Source: Baffinella frigidus | Taxonomy: Eukaryota; Cryptophyceae; Cryptomonadales; Baffinellaceae | Assembly (NCBI GenBank): GCA_026770585.1 | Contig: MU646585.1 | Span: 259,930-274,545, forward strand | Direction of reading: 5' to 3' | Length of the DNA: 14,616 nucleotides | Shown: positions 1-6,780 of the stretch, in pieces | Layout: each line of letters starts with the position of its first letter | Numbering within the stretch: position 1 is the first letter of the stretch | Notes under the pieces: generated by a model | What the model saw: the letters and a program-made list of their open reading frames with translations, nothing else | Databases searched by the model: none | What the model was told of the DNA's origin: nothing | Position numbers and translations under genes: made by a program

Positions 1-20
1 AGGGTTTAGGGTTTAGGGTT
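1..20 (+). repeat. Canonical TTTAGGG telomere-type repeats (about 3 units)
   Basis: The window opens with nearly three perfect TTTAGGG units read on the plus strand. Unit type matches plant, chromerid, dinoflagellate and Toxoplasma telomeres. Unique sequence follows on the right, so this is an internal or subtelomeric tract unless the contig ends just to the left. On the minus strand it supplies a TAA stop (13-15) for the gene fragment described next. Confidence 0.85.
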
Positions 21-808
21 GGGACACCTGGCCGAAAATGCTCCCGCCGTTGGCAATCGTCATGTCCATGTACATATCCACACTCAGCTCCCTGATGCTC
101 GACCTGATGTTCGGGGTTCGTGTTTGGGGTTCAGGGTTCAGGGTATGGGGTTCAGGGTTCAGGGTTCAGGGTTTGGAGGTTGGTGTTTGGGGTGGGATTA
201 GGGTTTTGGGTTTGTGGTGCAAGGGATCGGGGTTTAGAATTTTAGGTGTGCAGGGTTTGGGGTTTGAGATGTGGGGCTTGGTTTTTGGTTTTCGGTATTG
301 TGGTTTAGGGTTTAGGGTTCAGGGTTCAGGGGTTAGGGTTTGGGGTGTGGGGTTTGGAGGCTAGGCTATGAGGCAGTGCGGATTTAGGCACAGGTTCAGG
401 CACAGAAAATGCTCCAGGGTTCAGGGGTTAGGGGGGTTACGTATTTTATGGGTTCAGGGTTTGGGATTTGAGATGTGGTGCTTGGTTTTTGGGTTTTTGG
501 GTTTTTGGGTTTTTGGGTTCAGGGGTTTGGGTTTGGATTTTGGGTTTTAGGCTTTGAGGCGGTGCGGGTTCAGGCACAGGTTTAAGTCGTAACCCGGGAG
601 ACACAGGTTTAGGCACAGAAAATGCTCCAGGGTTCAGGGTTTCGGGGGTTCACGTGTACGCCATTCGCAGGTCGTAATCCGGGTCGATCGGGCGGAAGAG
701 CTTGAGCACGTCGGCCATAGTCAGCCGCTGTCCGAGCCCCTACAGGTCGCGCCAACCTTCACGGGCGTGTACCACGCGCACCAGATTTGTTCTGTGCAGA
801 TCTTTTTT
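13..808 (-). pseudogene. Unidentified protein-coding fragment, two exon-like pieces, with an in-frame stop
   Basis: Two minus-strand stretches look coding. Piece 1 (808 down to 654) reads ...NLVRVVHAREGWRDL, a TAG stop at 740-742, then GLGQRLTMADVLKLFRPID and PDYDLRMAYT, with G/C-ending codons. Piece 2 (103 down to 13) reads SSIRELSVDMYMDMT then IANGGSIFGQVSQP and a TAA made by the telomere-like repeat. A GTGAAC donor at 653 and a CAG acceptor at 104 join them in frame across about 550 bases of TTTAGGG-like DNA. I do not recognise the family and see no ATG upstream (a stop lies at 809-811). The internal TAG means a pseudogene, a recoded stop, or that the coding part begins after it at a TGTAG acceptor. 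The composition and clean phase are seen; the splicing is inferred. Confidence 0.4.
111..650 (+). repeat. Degenerate TTTAGGG-like (TTCAGGG/TTTGGGG) tract with an internal duplication
   Basis: Dense GGGTTC, GGGTTT and GGGTTTGG units in G-rich orientation on the plus strand, unlike most later tracts, which are C-rich on this strand. It contains a diverged tandem duplication. AGGCTNTGAGGCRGTGCGG occurs at 363 and 549. CACAGAAAATGCTCCAGGG occurs at 401 and 614. A GGGWTTTGAGATGTGGKGC segment occurs near 260 and 463. It would be the intron of the minus-strand gene fragment if that model is right. Confidence 0.75.
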
Positions 809-1089
809 CTACGGAAGGGCGTGTCGTTGGGCCGTGTTGGGAGAAATTAAAACCTAAAGGACCTAATAAATATGTTGGGCGACCATTTGTGCTCACCAAC
901 AAATCCATTCATGCTTTTCAAGTTGACAAGGAGCAGTAAGGACCAGTATCCCTAAACCCTTATGACGTAAAGGGACGTCAACTTGTGGAGAGTCCGTCCG
1001 TCTACCCGGGTGAGGGAGAGGACGCGTCAGGGCCCAAATAGGATCTAGCTCCTCTCAGTCTGGTGTGGTAGAGGGTATTTGGTGGGATC
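809..1089. other. Unassigned intergenic sequence
   Basis: No ORF of note. It holds isolated copies of the recurring AAGTTGAC / GTCAACTT octamer (near 920 and 968), and a GGATCTAGCTCC segment (about 1041-1052) that recurs near 1795. Probably decayed mobile DNA. Confidence 0.4.
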
Positions 1090-1104
1090 GGGCGCTCTTT
1101 CGCT

Positions 1105-1212
1105 GCAAATTTGACAGACCCCCCTCGTGAACATGTTAGTGCCTGACTCCGGCTCGCAGACTATTCGTAAGTTGACACGTGCTGGGTTTGCGGGGGGGTC
1201 TGTCAACTTTGG
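1105..1212. mobile_element. Palindromic element with GTCAACTT arm (decayed)
   Basis: The inverted arms are TTGACAGACCCCCC (from 1110) and GGGGGGTCTGTCAA (about 1194-1207). Inside the right half lies AAGTTGACACGTGCTGGGTT (from 1171), closely matching the inner part of the element at 7761-7836. This places both in one family. No flanking target duplication is clear. Confidence 0.55.
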
Positions 1213-1226
1213 AGCGTGAGGAGCCC

Positions 1227-1249
1227 GGGCTCACCGAATTGGTGAGCCC
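1227..1249. repeat. Perfect short hairpin
   Basis: GGGCTCACC and GGTGAGCCC, 9-bp perfect arms around GAATT. It lies just right of the preceding palindrome. Function unknown. Confidence 0.7.
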
Positions 1250-1327
1250 AAATAGACTGCGACAGAGCTCGTGTCTGCACACGTACGAGGACACGGACTG
1301 CACCTCGCCCGAGTACAGGTTGGGCAT

Positions 1328-1449
1328 CAACCCTGAACCCTGAACCCCGAACCCCGAACCCTGAACCCTGAACCCGAAACCCTGAACCCGAAACCCGAAA
1401 CACGACACCCTGAACCTGGAACCCGAAACCCCGAGCCCAAAACCCAACC
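1328..1449 (-). repeat. Degenerate CCCTGAA/CCCGAAA telomere-like tract
   Basis: Runs of CCCTGAA, CCCCGAA and CCCGAAA units, so the G-rich strand is now the minus strand, opposite to 111-650. The minus-strand ORFs across it (GFRVQGSG-type repeats) are translated heptamers, not genes. Confidence 0.8.
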
Positions 1450-1983
1450 GCTCGCTTCATTGCAACGCTCGCTTCTGAATCTAGCGTTTGAATTCAGCGT
1501 GTAGGGGTCCATCCGCGGATGCACTTTGATGATCAGGTGAGTGTCTCGGTGCAAGGTGTTCGACACCCCCTCTGGTACTGGCAAAGTGTGTTGGACACTC
1601 CTCTGGTACTGCTAGCCACAGACCGGGCTTCGAAGGGATTTCGAATAACCCATAAGCGACAAGACACACGACCCTACGGTAGGGAATAGCGTAGGGACAT
1701 ACGTGGGTTCCAACGGATAATGTAACGGAAAGTCGGTGGATTATCCACCGAAAACCCCTTCGTAGCCCGCGTGTGTGGTGTCCGGGCCCACGGAGGATCT
1801 AGCTCCGTCTCAGGCAGGCGTCTCATACCAGTTGACTAACCGGAGCTTTCTCTGGTACTAATCGTTCAGGTTTAGGCATCACCCCGGTACAAACGAAGCC
1901 AGGGTTAGTCTACCGAAGGTCGCCGGAATCGAGGTCGCCGGAATCCGGCGACCTCCAGTACAAATCCAGAAGATTGAACAGGC
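1450..1983. other. Gene-free stretch with small repeats and hairpins
   Basis: No coding signal. It contains a diverged direct repeat of TGTTSGACAC...CTCTGGTACTG (about 1558 and 1590). It also has perfect short palindromes: CCCTACGGTAGGG at 1672-1684, CGGTGGAT/ATCCACCG at 1734-1750, and GAGGTCGCCGG/CCGGCGACCTC at 1931-1955. The last is preceded by a direct copy of its left arm at 1917-1930. Confidence 0.5.
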
Positions 1984-2295
1984 GATTTGCTCCCACTCTG
2001 AGGGTTGGTGGCAGCAGTTTCGCCCTCGCGTGGTCCTAGGGTCCCACCAGCAACCTGTTGCAGCTTATAACCGGGTCGGGTACTTGAGTAATTTCCAGCT
2101 TAACCAAAGAAATCTCTTCGGTATCCCCCGTCAGCAATTCAAGATCCCTAGGGTTTCCCACTGTAGGGTCATAGGAACGATTATTTTTTCGATAAAACAC
2201 CCGAATCCTTGCGAGTACCCGGTATAAGCTGCTACGATTTGCTCCCACTCCGAGGGCTGGTGGCAGCAGTTTCGCCCTCGAGTGGTCCTAGGGTC
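1984..2295. repeat. 60-bp direct repeats flanking a 173-bp inverted-repeat element
   Basis: GATTTGCTCCCACTC... at 1984-2043 is repeated at 2236-2295 with about three mismatches. Between them lies an inverted repeat, 2060-2232, with arms GCAGCTTATA...TATAAGCTGC continuing through CCGGGT and GTAC. The layout resembles a long target duplication, or a tandem duplication around a small palindromic element. Confidence 0.65.
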
Positions 2296-2376
2296 TTATC
2301 TTTGTATACTGTTGTATACTTGGTGATATATGACTCTGGGTAGGTGACTCTCTAGAGCATCTTTCTGCTCTCGCGT
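2283..2376 (-). repeat. Inverted copy of the sequence at 8856-8949
   Basis: About 81 bases (2296-2376) match the reverse complement of 8856-8936 with only two mismatches seen by eye. Weaker homology continues to 2283 (TGGTCCT). This is the closest long-range repeat in the window. It contains a small hairpin (GAGCA/TGCTC around AGAAAGA) and GTATAC pairs. No tRNA, U-snRNA or 5S motifs were recognised. Confidence 0.75.
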
Positions 2377-2390
2377 GTCGCCTCCCAGAG

Positions 2391-2553
2391 CCTGCTGGAC
2401 CTTATCCGGGGATACCTATTTTTCTTTAGTTTGATGGCAAGGAAAATTACTACACAAATGCTTTAATATTACTAATAAGAACGAATTGTGTAGTGATTTT
2501 CCTTGCCACCAAACTCGAGAAAAAATAGGTTTCCCCGGATAAGGTCCAGCAGG
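2391..2553. mobile_element. Palindromic element with ACTACAC core (copy C1)
   Basis: The outer arms CCTGCTGGACCTTATCCGGG and their inverted copy (2391 on, ending 2553) enclose a 72-bp core at 2436-2507. The core starts GGCAAGGAAAATTACTACAC and ends GTGTAGTGATTTTCCTTGCC. The core belongs to a six-member family in this window; these outer arms are unique to this copy. CCTCCC lies on both sides (about 2381 and 2554) but is offset by four bases on the left, so the target duplication is uncertain. Confidence 0.75.
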
Positions 2554-2883
2554 CCTCCCGTAGGACCGTAAATGGAGTGCAGCAACCGTTCTGAAACGCG
2601 AGATGGGGCAACCCACCTGAAACGCGAGATGGATGGAGAGGGCCGAGACGACGCCGGTCCTGTCCGGGTCCAGCACCTTGAACTCACCCGCGGCAGCCTG
2701 CCGAATCTTCTGCTTCCGCTCCCCCTCCTGCCCGACCGCATACGCCGGGGAGTAGAGCACGAGGAGCAGGCGCTCCTCATGATCCACCTCCTTCTTTTTC
2801 GTTCCCGAAAAGGGGTTGGCGATCGCCGCTGGCGCGGGCTCCCGCCGCACGCCGTCACGGTCGGTGCGGACTTTGGAGAACAT
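2554..2883 (-). CDS. Coding exon with degenerate EF-hand-like loop (partial gene)
   Basis: The minus strand reads MFSKVRTDRDGVRREP, then NPFSGTKKKEVDHEERLLLV, YSPAYAVGQEGERKQKIRQ, and AAAGEFKVLDPDRTGVVSAL. Codons mostly end in G or C, unlike nearby repeats. The last part fits a helix plus EF-hand calcium loop (D-P-D-R-T-G-V-V), but position 12 is Ser rather than Glu, so it is degenerate. A DRC8/EFCAB2-like axonemal protein is a possible relative, low confidence. The exon can end at CAG|GTGGGT (2617/2616). A 26-nt duplicated segment (2591-2616) then ends TTTCAG and NGCCTPFTVLREA follows before the palindrome at 2553. The M1 element sits exactly at the ATG (2881-2883). Across M1 the frame continues upstream as ...NRAAQSPGSVDIN (to about 3218), either more N-terminus or 5' leader. 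Probably a fragment or damaged gene. Confidence 0.5.
2591..2633 (-). repeat. 26-bp tandem duplication forming a possible mini-intron
   Basis: CTGAAACGCGAGATGG at 2591 recurs at 2617. On the minus strand the extra unit reads GTGGGTTGCC...TTTCAG. It thus has a GT donor and an AG acceptor supplied by the duplicated CAG|GT context. Retained, it shifts the reading frame; removed, the frame is restored. Confidence 0.55.
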
Positions 2884-2885
2884 GT

Positions 2886-3036
2886 TTATCTCAGAAAACG
2901 AGTTCTAAAAACTCGTTTTCTTAAGTCAATTCCCCTATAAATTTGTCAACTTATGCGGAGAGTACAGAATAAGTTGACGAATTTGTAGGGGGGTTGACTT
3001 AAGAAAACGAGTTTTAGAACTCGTTTTCTGAGATAA
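2886..3036. mobile_element. M-family palindromic element, copy M1 (151 bp, TSD ATGT)
   Basis: Terminal inverted repeats TTATCTCAGAAAACGAGTT and their complement are flanked by the direct 4-bp duplication ATGT (2882-2885 and 3037-3040). The arms contain an inner GAAAACGAGTT hairpin, then TTAAGTCAATTCCCC. The centre is GTCAACTT...AAGTTGAC (2947-2980). M1 is inverted relative to M2 and M3, judged by the asymmetric loop ACTCTCCGCA. No coding capacity, so non-autonomous. Confidence 0.9.
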
Positions 3037-3447
3037 ATGTTGATGTCGACACTGCCTGGGCTCTGCGCCGCCCGGTTGCAGGGTTGGCGGAGACGGACAG
3101 GGACGGACGACACTCGTCTCCGGGGTTTTGGTTTTCGTTTCCCCGTCTCCGTGACCGCCGCGTGTCCGGGTCCGGCAGATTTTCGTCTCCGTCTCCGGCC
3201 CACGAACCTGCGCTCCAAACAGCGGCATTAGCAAGGCTGGGGGTAGTTTGTTTCTGGGAACGGGAACAGAGGCCTCGTTCCCCGATCGGGAGCAGTGGAA
3301 TCTGGGACTACCTGTACCTGTACGCGGTAACAGGGCACCAGGAACTCTACGTTGTTGCCAGGTCCTCTGCAGTAACAGGGCCCCAGGACAACCAGGTGAC
3401 CTCCTCCCCACGCTCCGTCTCCCCTACCCAGTCCCGCCCCCAGTCTT
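3037..3447. other. Uncertain coding or repeat-derived stretch
   Basis: On the minus strand, 3041-3218 stays open in the frame of the EF-hand-like exon but becomes Arg-rich low complexity. It contains GTCTCCG repeats shared with about 4040. On the plus strand, 3310-3410 has an open stretch (WDYLYLYAVTGHQELYVV) with an internal direct repeat GTAACAGGGC (near 3334 and 3371). Neither has a start or splice evidence strong enough for a gene call. Confidence 0.3.
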
Positions 3448-3780
3448 GGAGAGCCCCATCCGCTGCAACCTCTCGACGAGCGGGCTCCTGAATCCGAGGC
3501 GCTAGCCAGGGAGATAGAGAGGGAGGTGTGTGAGGTAGGGGGTGGTGCTACGTGTCTGGGAGAGCCCCATCCGCTGCAACCTCTCGACGAGCGGGCTCCT
3601 GAATCCGAGGCGCTAGCCAGGGAGATAGAGAGGGAGGTGTGTGAGGTAGGGGGTGGTGCTACGTGTCTGGGAGAGCCCCATCCGCTGCAACCTCTCGACG
3701 AGCGGGCTCCTGAATCCGAGGCGCTAGCCAGGGAGATAGAGAGGGAGGTGTGTTTAGGGGGTGGTGCTACGTGTCTGTAT
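3448..3780 (+). repeat. Three tandem 111-bp (37-codon) repeats, possible exon
   Basis: Three near-identical units with period exactly 111 start near 3448, 3559 and 3670; the third is slightly altered near its end. Because 111 is a multiple of three, one plus-strand frame stays open from 3397 to 3930. It reads LGEPHPLQPLDERAPESEAL AREIEREVCEVGGGATC per unit, then a Ser/Gln/Pro tail from the microsatellite. No ATG lies upstream in that frame, so it could only be an internal exon. The near-identity of the units indicates recent amplification. Confidence 0.75.
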
Positions 3781-3826
3781 CCTTACACCGTCATATGCGC
3801 CAGGTGTCCCTTCGTTCGTCTGCATA

Positions 3827-3854
3827 CAGCCAGCCAGTCAGCCAGCCAGCCAGC

Positions 3855-3898
<44 letters not shown>

Positions 3899-3958
3899 CA
3901 GTCAGAGAGTCTGTCTGTCAGTCAGTCTGATGTCATCACTCAGTCTGCCAGTCAGGGG
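3827..3958 (+). repeat. CAGC/CAGT microsatellite
   Basis: A nearly pure (CAGC)n run to about 3900 degrades into CAGT and CTGT units up to about 3958. In frame it would encode ASQPASQP repeats. I treat it as a simple repeat. Confidence 0.9.
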
Positions 3959-4161
3959 AAAGTCCTGCCCTATCCTTGTCTGGGGACGGAGTCAGAGAGC
4001 GGAGACCTTCGCTGATTCTTGTTTCCGCTCCAGATGTTCGTCTCCGTCTCCGCCGGAGACGTCTCCGGAGACAACGTCGGCCCAACGTCGCCCCCGCCAA
4101 AACTGTTCAGTCCTGGATGCCTTTTTACGGCCCGTTGCGATTGGGGAGTGTGATTGCGAGG

Positions 4162-4590
4162 ATGGGGCGCAAAGAGGAGGAGGAAGCAAACATGTCTTCC
4201 ACCGCCGTGCGTAGCACCCACTCACGCAGCACCGCCCGTGGTGCGAGGGGCCGTCTGCTCTGCACTGTGATGATGCTTGCGCAATTTGTCTTCCTGCTCT
4301 CCACGGGCGTGGGGGCGGCAAATAATGCTTTCGGGGGCTTGGGCGCTGCGGGGGCCCTGGGCGTGGGTGGTGTGGCTGCTGGCGCGGGAGGGTGGCGGCG
4401 GCTACGCGGGCTCAAGGTGTTGAGAGGTGGTGGGGGGGAAGGGAAAGAGAAGACAGAGGTTGGAGGGATGGTATGGGGGAAGGACAAGCACGGGTTCCCG
4501 ATCCTAATCTCTGGGAAGGACGTCAACAAGACGGAAGCAGATCGCAACCACGAGGCACGCCCTCCTGCCCAACCTCTAGCTCTGTCGTAG
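4162..4590 (+). CDS. Putative secreted or plastid-targeted Gly-rich small protein
   Basis: This is the best ordinary ORF here. In-frame ATGs lie at 4117 (weak context), 4162 (A at -3, G at +4) and 4192 (A at -3). I chose 4162 (142 aa); 4192 (132 aa) gives a more typical leader. After Arg/Ser-rich STHSRSTARGARGR comes a hydrophobic core, LLCTVMMLAQFVFLLSTGVG, ending in an Ala-x-Ala-like site: a convincing signal peptide. NNAFGGLGAAGALGVGG follows; the Phe shortly after the signal peptide recalls, but does not prove, plastid leaders of complex algae. Then a basic Gly-rich linker (WRRLRGLKVLRGGGG) and a polar tail with HGFPILISGKDVNKTEADRN to a TAG at 4588-4590. A GTATGG at 4470-4475 could be a splice donor, so this may be only the first exon. 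No family recognised. Confidence 0.45.
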   Translation: MGRKEEEEANMSSTAVRSTHSRSTARGARGRLLCTVMMLAQFVFLLSTGVGAANNAFGGLGAAGALGVGGVAAGAGGWRRLRGLKVLRGGGGEGKEKTEVGGMVWGKDKHGFPILISGKDVNKTEADRNHEARPPAQPLALS

Positions 4591-4630
4591 TCTGATCTGA
4601 TCTGGCTGAGTTGGTCTCACCGGGCTCTTT

Positions 4631-4669
4631 CAAGTTGGATTTGTGCCACGAATCCAACATGTCAACTTG
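4631..4669. repeat. Small palindrome of the GTCAACTT family
   Basis: CAAGTTGGATT...AATCCAACATGTCAACTTG forms an imperfect stem. It is followed by ACGCCGGCTAAGGCAGAGC (about 4683-4701). A nearly identical tail follows the GTCAACTT at 5306 (ACGCCGGCTGATGCAGAGC), so these two sites are related copies. Confidence 0.55.
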
Positions 4670-4730
4670 AGAATAGTCCGTCACGCCGGCTAAGGCAGAG
4701 CGAGAACCTGGCGCCCCCCGCCTGGTCTCC

Positions 4731-4925
4731 CACCCTGGATGGAACATTATGGTATTTTGAGTATTCTTAAGTCAACTCCCCTTGGAGATGGCGCCACAAT
4801 GTGGCGCCCCCGTGATGAATAGATCTGGTACAAAAAGGTCTAATATGTATTTTAGTGGTATAAATCATGTCAACTTTTGCGATAAAGGGTTGTTCGGGAT
4901 TGGCCGCAAGTCCCCTCCAGGGTGG
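4731..4925. mobile_element. Decayed palindromic element with GTCAACTT motif
   Basis: ACCCTGGATGG (4732) and CCTCCAGGGTGG (4914) are short opposed arms. Inside are TTAAGTCAACTCCCC (about 4768), a perfect GGCGCCACA/TGTGGCGCC hairpin (4790-4808), GGTACAAA, and GTCAACTTTTGCG (about 4869). The internal order matches 8491-8525 and the M elements, but with insertions between modules. The boundaries are uncertain. Confidence 0.4.
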
Positions 4926-4954
4926 CTTCATCATCTCCTTCTCCACGCCGTGTT

Positions 4955-5104
4955 CCAAACCCTAAAACCTAAACCCTGAACCCTGAACCCGACACCCGAC
5001 ACCCGAAACCCTAAGCCGTAAACCCCAAACCCTCCTTTAGAAACCCTAAACCCTAAACCCTCCTAAACCCTAAACCCAACCCCAGAAACCCGAAACCCCA
5101 GGCC
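4955..5104 (-). repeat. Degenerate CCCTAAA telomere-like tract
   Basis: CCCTAAA, CCCTGAA, CCCGACA and CCCGAAA units in C-rich plus-strand orientation, including several canonical CCCTAAA copies. Confidence 0.85.
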
Positions 5105-5224
5105 TCCCAAATAAAAGGCTGTTTCCTCGCTTGCGTGTTTCCAATACGACGCACGCGCGTATTTTCTCTTCGAGTGGGTCTGGTATTTTATCTGGGAGAG
5201 GATCGTTTCTCTTTGTGGATCCAG

Positions 5225-5359
5225 GGATCCTAGCTCTGCCTGAGCTAGGCCTGAACATGAGGAGAACGGAAGTTAATTTCCTGGGTGCGTCGTACAAATC
5301 TGTCAACTTTGGGAGTAAAACAACATCAGCAACGCCGGCTGATGCAGAGCTAGGGATCT
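5225..5359. mobile_element. Palindromic element with GTCAACTT motif
   Basis: GGATCCTAGCTCTGC at 5225 and GCAGAGCTAGGGATCT at 5344-5359 form the ends, with one unpaired base. The interior holds CGTACAAATCTGTCAACTTT (5292-5311). The plus-strand ORF crossing it is not credible as a gene. Confidence 0.55.
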
Positions 5360-5361
5360 AA

Positions 5362-5631
5362 TGTGGAAACTCTTTAAATGGTTTTAAATGGATTTCAATG
5401 AAATATACCACACGTTTTCTTGCATGTTACTAGTCAAGATCGTTATGTGTAGTGAATTTCACTGCCCAGTATTTTCCAATTAAAACTGTTTTCTTTTGAG
5501 ATTTTCTGTTTTCTTATGAGATTTTCAACTGTCTTCTTATGAGATTTTCTCTCGGATTGGATCCCGGGATCGTGTATTTTTCAAGAGGATTGTGTATTTC
5601 TCAGAGGGCATCGCGCATTTCAAAAACGCGT
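5362..5631. mobile_element. ACTACAC-core element (copy C2) and AT-rich triplicated repeat
   Basis: The 72-bp core at 5395-5466 starts TCAATGAAATATACCACAC and ends GTGTAGTGAATTTCACTGCC. Its outer arms are weak (GTTTTAAATGG against CCAATTAAAAC). To the right, 5489-5550 holds three diverged copies of a roughly 21-28 bp TTTTCTTATGAGATTTTC unit. The rest is unassigned. Confidence 0.6.
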
Positions 5632-5781
5632 TTATCTCAGAAAAGGGATTCTAAAATCCGTTTTCTCAAGTCCATTCCGGTACAAATTCGTCAACTTATT
5701 CCTTTCTCTACGCATAAGTTGACATATTTGAAGGGGAATTGACTTACGAAAACGATTTTTAGAATCCCTTTTCTGAGATAA
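5632..5781. mobile_element. M-family palindromic element, copy M2 (150 bp, TSD GCGT)
   Basis: TTATCTCAG...CTGAGATAA ends, flanked by direct GCGT at 5628-5631 and 5782-5785. The order matches M1 and M3: inner hairpin, AAGTCCATTCC, GGTACAAATTCGTCAACTTA, then loop and complement. It is somewhat more diverged in the inner hairpin (GGGATTCTAAAATCC instead of CGAGTTCTAAAACTCG). Confidence 0.9.
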
Positions 5782-5785
5782 GCGT

Positions 5786-5970
5786 GGTGGCCTTCATCAG
5801 GCTGCAATCAATCGTGCATTTTCTCTCAGAGGGGATCGTCATGTATTTATCACAAAGGGTCTACCATTTCACACACGGGTGGTGTCCAACTTAGCAGTCA
5901 TCGGTGCCTTTCTCTCCCAGATTTCCGGGAGAGGTTCTAGACGTGTGGCGTGTTTCACGGGCGAGAATCA
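5786..5970. repeat. Short repeat context around palindromes
   Basis: CATTTTCTCTCAGAGGGGAT (about 5817-5836), with an upstream TTCATCAGGCTG, recurs diverged at 6166-6212 (TTCAGGCTGTGATCGCGCG then TTTTCTCTCAGAGGGG), and partly at 5590-5625. No coding signal. Confidence 0.4.
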
Positions 5971-5988
5971 GCTTCAGGCCGGGCCGAT

Positions 5989-6132
5989 TTAATCGCGGCG
6001 AGTATTTATGATAAATACGCGCCGGTAACGAAATTTACTACACCGATGGATCATACTAGTAATTATAAAAGCATTTGTGTAGTAAATTTCGTTGCCGATG
6101 CGTATTTATCATACATACTCGCCCGGATGAGA
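5989..6132. mobile_element. Palindromic element with ACTACAC core (copy C3)
   Basis: The core at 6024-6096 starts GGTAACGAAATTTACTACAC and ends GTGTAGTAAATTTCGTTGCC. It sits in arms ATTTAATCGCGGCGAGTATT...AATACTCGCC-like, which themselves contain GTATTTATGATAAATAC, a palindrome within the arm. The arms are shared with copy C5 at 13596-13752 but with no other core copy. Confidence 0.75.
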
Positions 6133-6245
6133 TTCCCGAAGTCACCGGTGGCTGGTTAGTGGCGTCTTCAGGCTGTGATCGCGCGTTTTCTCTCAGAGGG
6201 GGGTCGTGATGGGGGGTCGGAGGGCGTTCCCTGCGGAGCATCGAG

Positions 6246-6467
6246 TAGAGTGTTTTCGGTAATTGTTGTCCGTTTTGGACGTACGGTTTCCCGGTTTGCC
6301 GGTTTTGAAAGGGACTTATAGGACGTGACAAGGATTTTAAATAGTACCAGAATTGCGCCTCTTGGTACCATTTAAAATCCTTGTCACGTCCTATAAGTCC
6401 CTTTTCAAAACCGGAAAACCGGGAAACCGTACGTCCAAAACGGACAACAATTACCGCAAACGCTCTA
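6246..6467. mobile_element. Long near-perfect hairpin element flanked by TA
   Basis: Arms of about 100 bp run from GAG (6248) to CTC (6465), with a loop of about 13 bases near 6349. The pairing is almost perfect (for example GGACGTGACAAGGATTTTAA and its complement). TA flanks both ends. The right junction TAGCTTCCCTCAATTC also exists without the element at 6594 on, consistent with an empty site. It ends in GAGYG/CGCTC, like the nested element at 14017-14188. No ORF. Confidence 0.85.
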
Positions 6468-6707
6468 GCTTCCCTCAATTCTTCTCTCAATTATATACCC
6501 CACACCCTCAACCCTAAATCCTGAACTCTGAACCCTAAACACTAAACCCTAAACCCTCAACCACTGACAGAGAATCGTGCGGCGGCTGTCAAGTAGCTTC
6601 CCTCAATTCTTCTCTCAATCACGAACCCCAAACCCTACACCCTACACCCTGAACCCTAAACCCTACACCCTCAACCACTGACAGAGGATCGTTCGGCGGC
6701 TCTCCCT
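6466..6707. repeat. 127-bp tandem duplication with telomere-like interior
   Basis: AGCTTCCCTCAATTCTTCTC at 6468 recurs at 6595. Each copy is followed by CCCTAAA-type units and then ACTGACAGAGRATCGTKCGG CGGCT (about 6563 and 6674). It ends near 6707. Confidence 0.75.
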
Positions 6708-6735
6708 CGCCTTGGTCGAGCGCACCAACGGTCCT

Positions 6736-6769
6736 GCCCCCCCCGTCCCCCCCGCCCCCCCCGCCCCCC
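6736..6769 (+). repeat. Poly-C tract
   Basis: Four runs of 6-8 C separated by GT or G. The opposite strand is G-rich enough to form a G-quadruplex in principle. It sits at the start of the long telomere-like filler. Confidence 0.85.
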
Positions 6770-6780
6770 AACCCCTCAAA

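Noticed and set aside
1136-1584. Minus-strand ORFs with GFRVQGSGF-type repeats
   Set aside because: They are translations of CCCTGAA/CCCGAAA heptamers; all frames stay open because the repeat lacks stops. No independent coding signal.
2296-2376. tRNA, 5S or snRNA identity for the 81-bp repeat
   Set aside because: No A/B-box pair, cloverleaf, Sm site or recognised snRNA segment could be found by eye.
3976-4161. Upstream extension of the secreted-protein ORF to a TTG
   Set aside because: A TTG start is not expected in a eukaryotic nuclear gene. The extension is Arg-rich low complexity made of repeated CGTCTCCG, and the signal peptide needs a nearer ATG.
6246-6490. ORFs on both strands of the long hairpin
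   Set aside because: Mirror-image ORFs in a perfect inverted repeat, with no codon preference or homology recognised.
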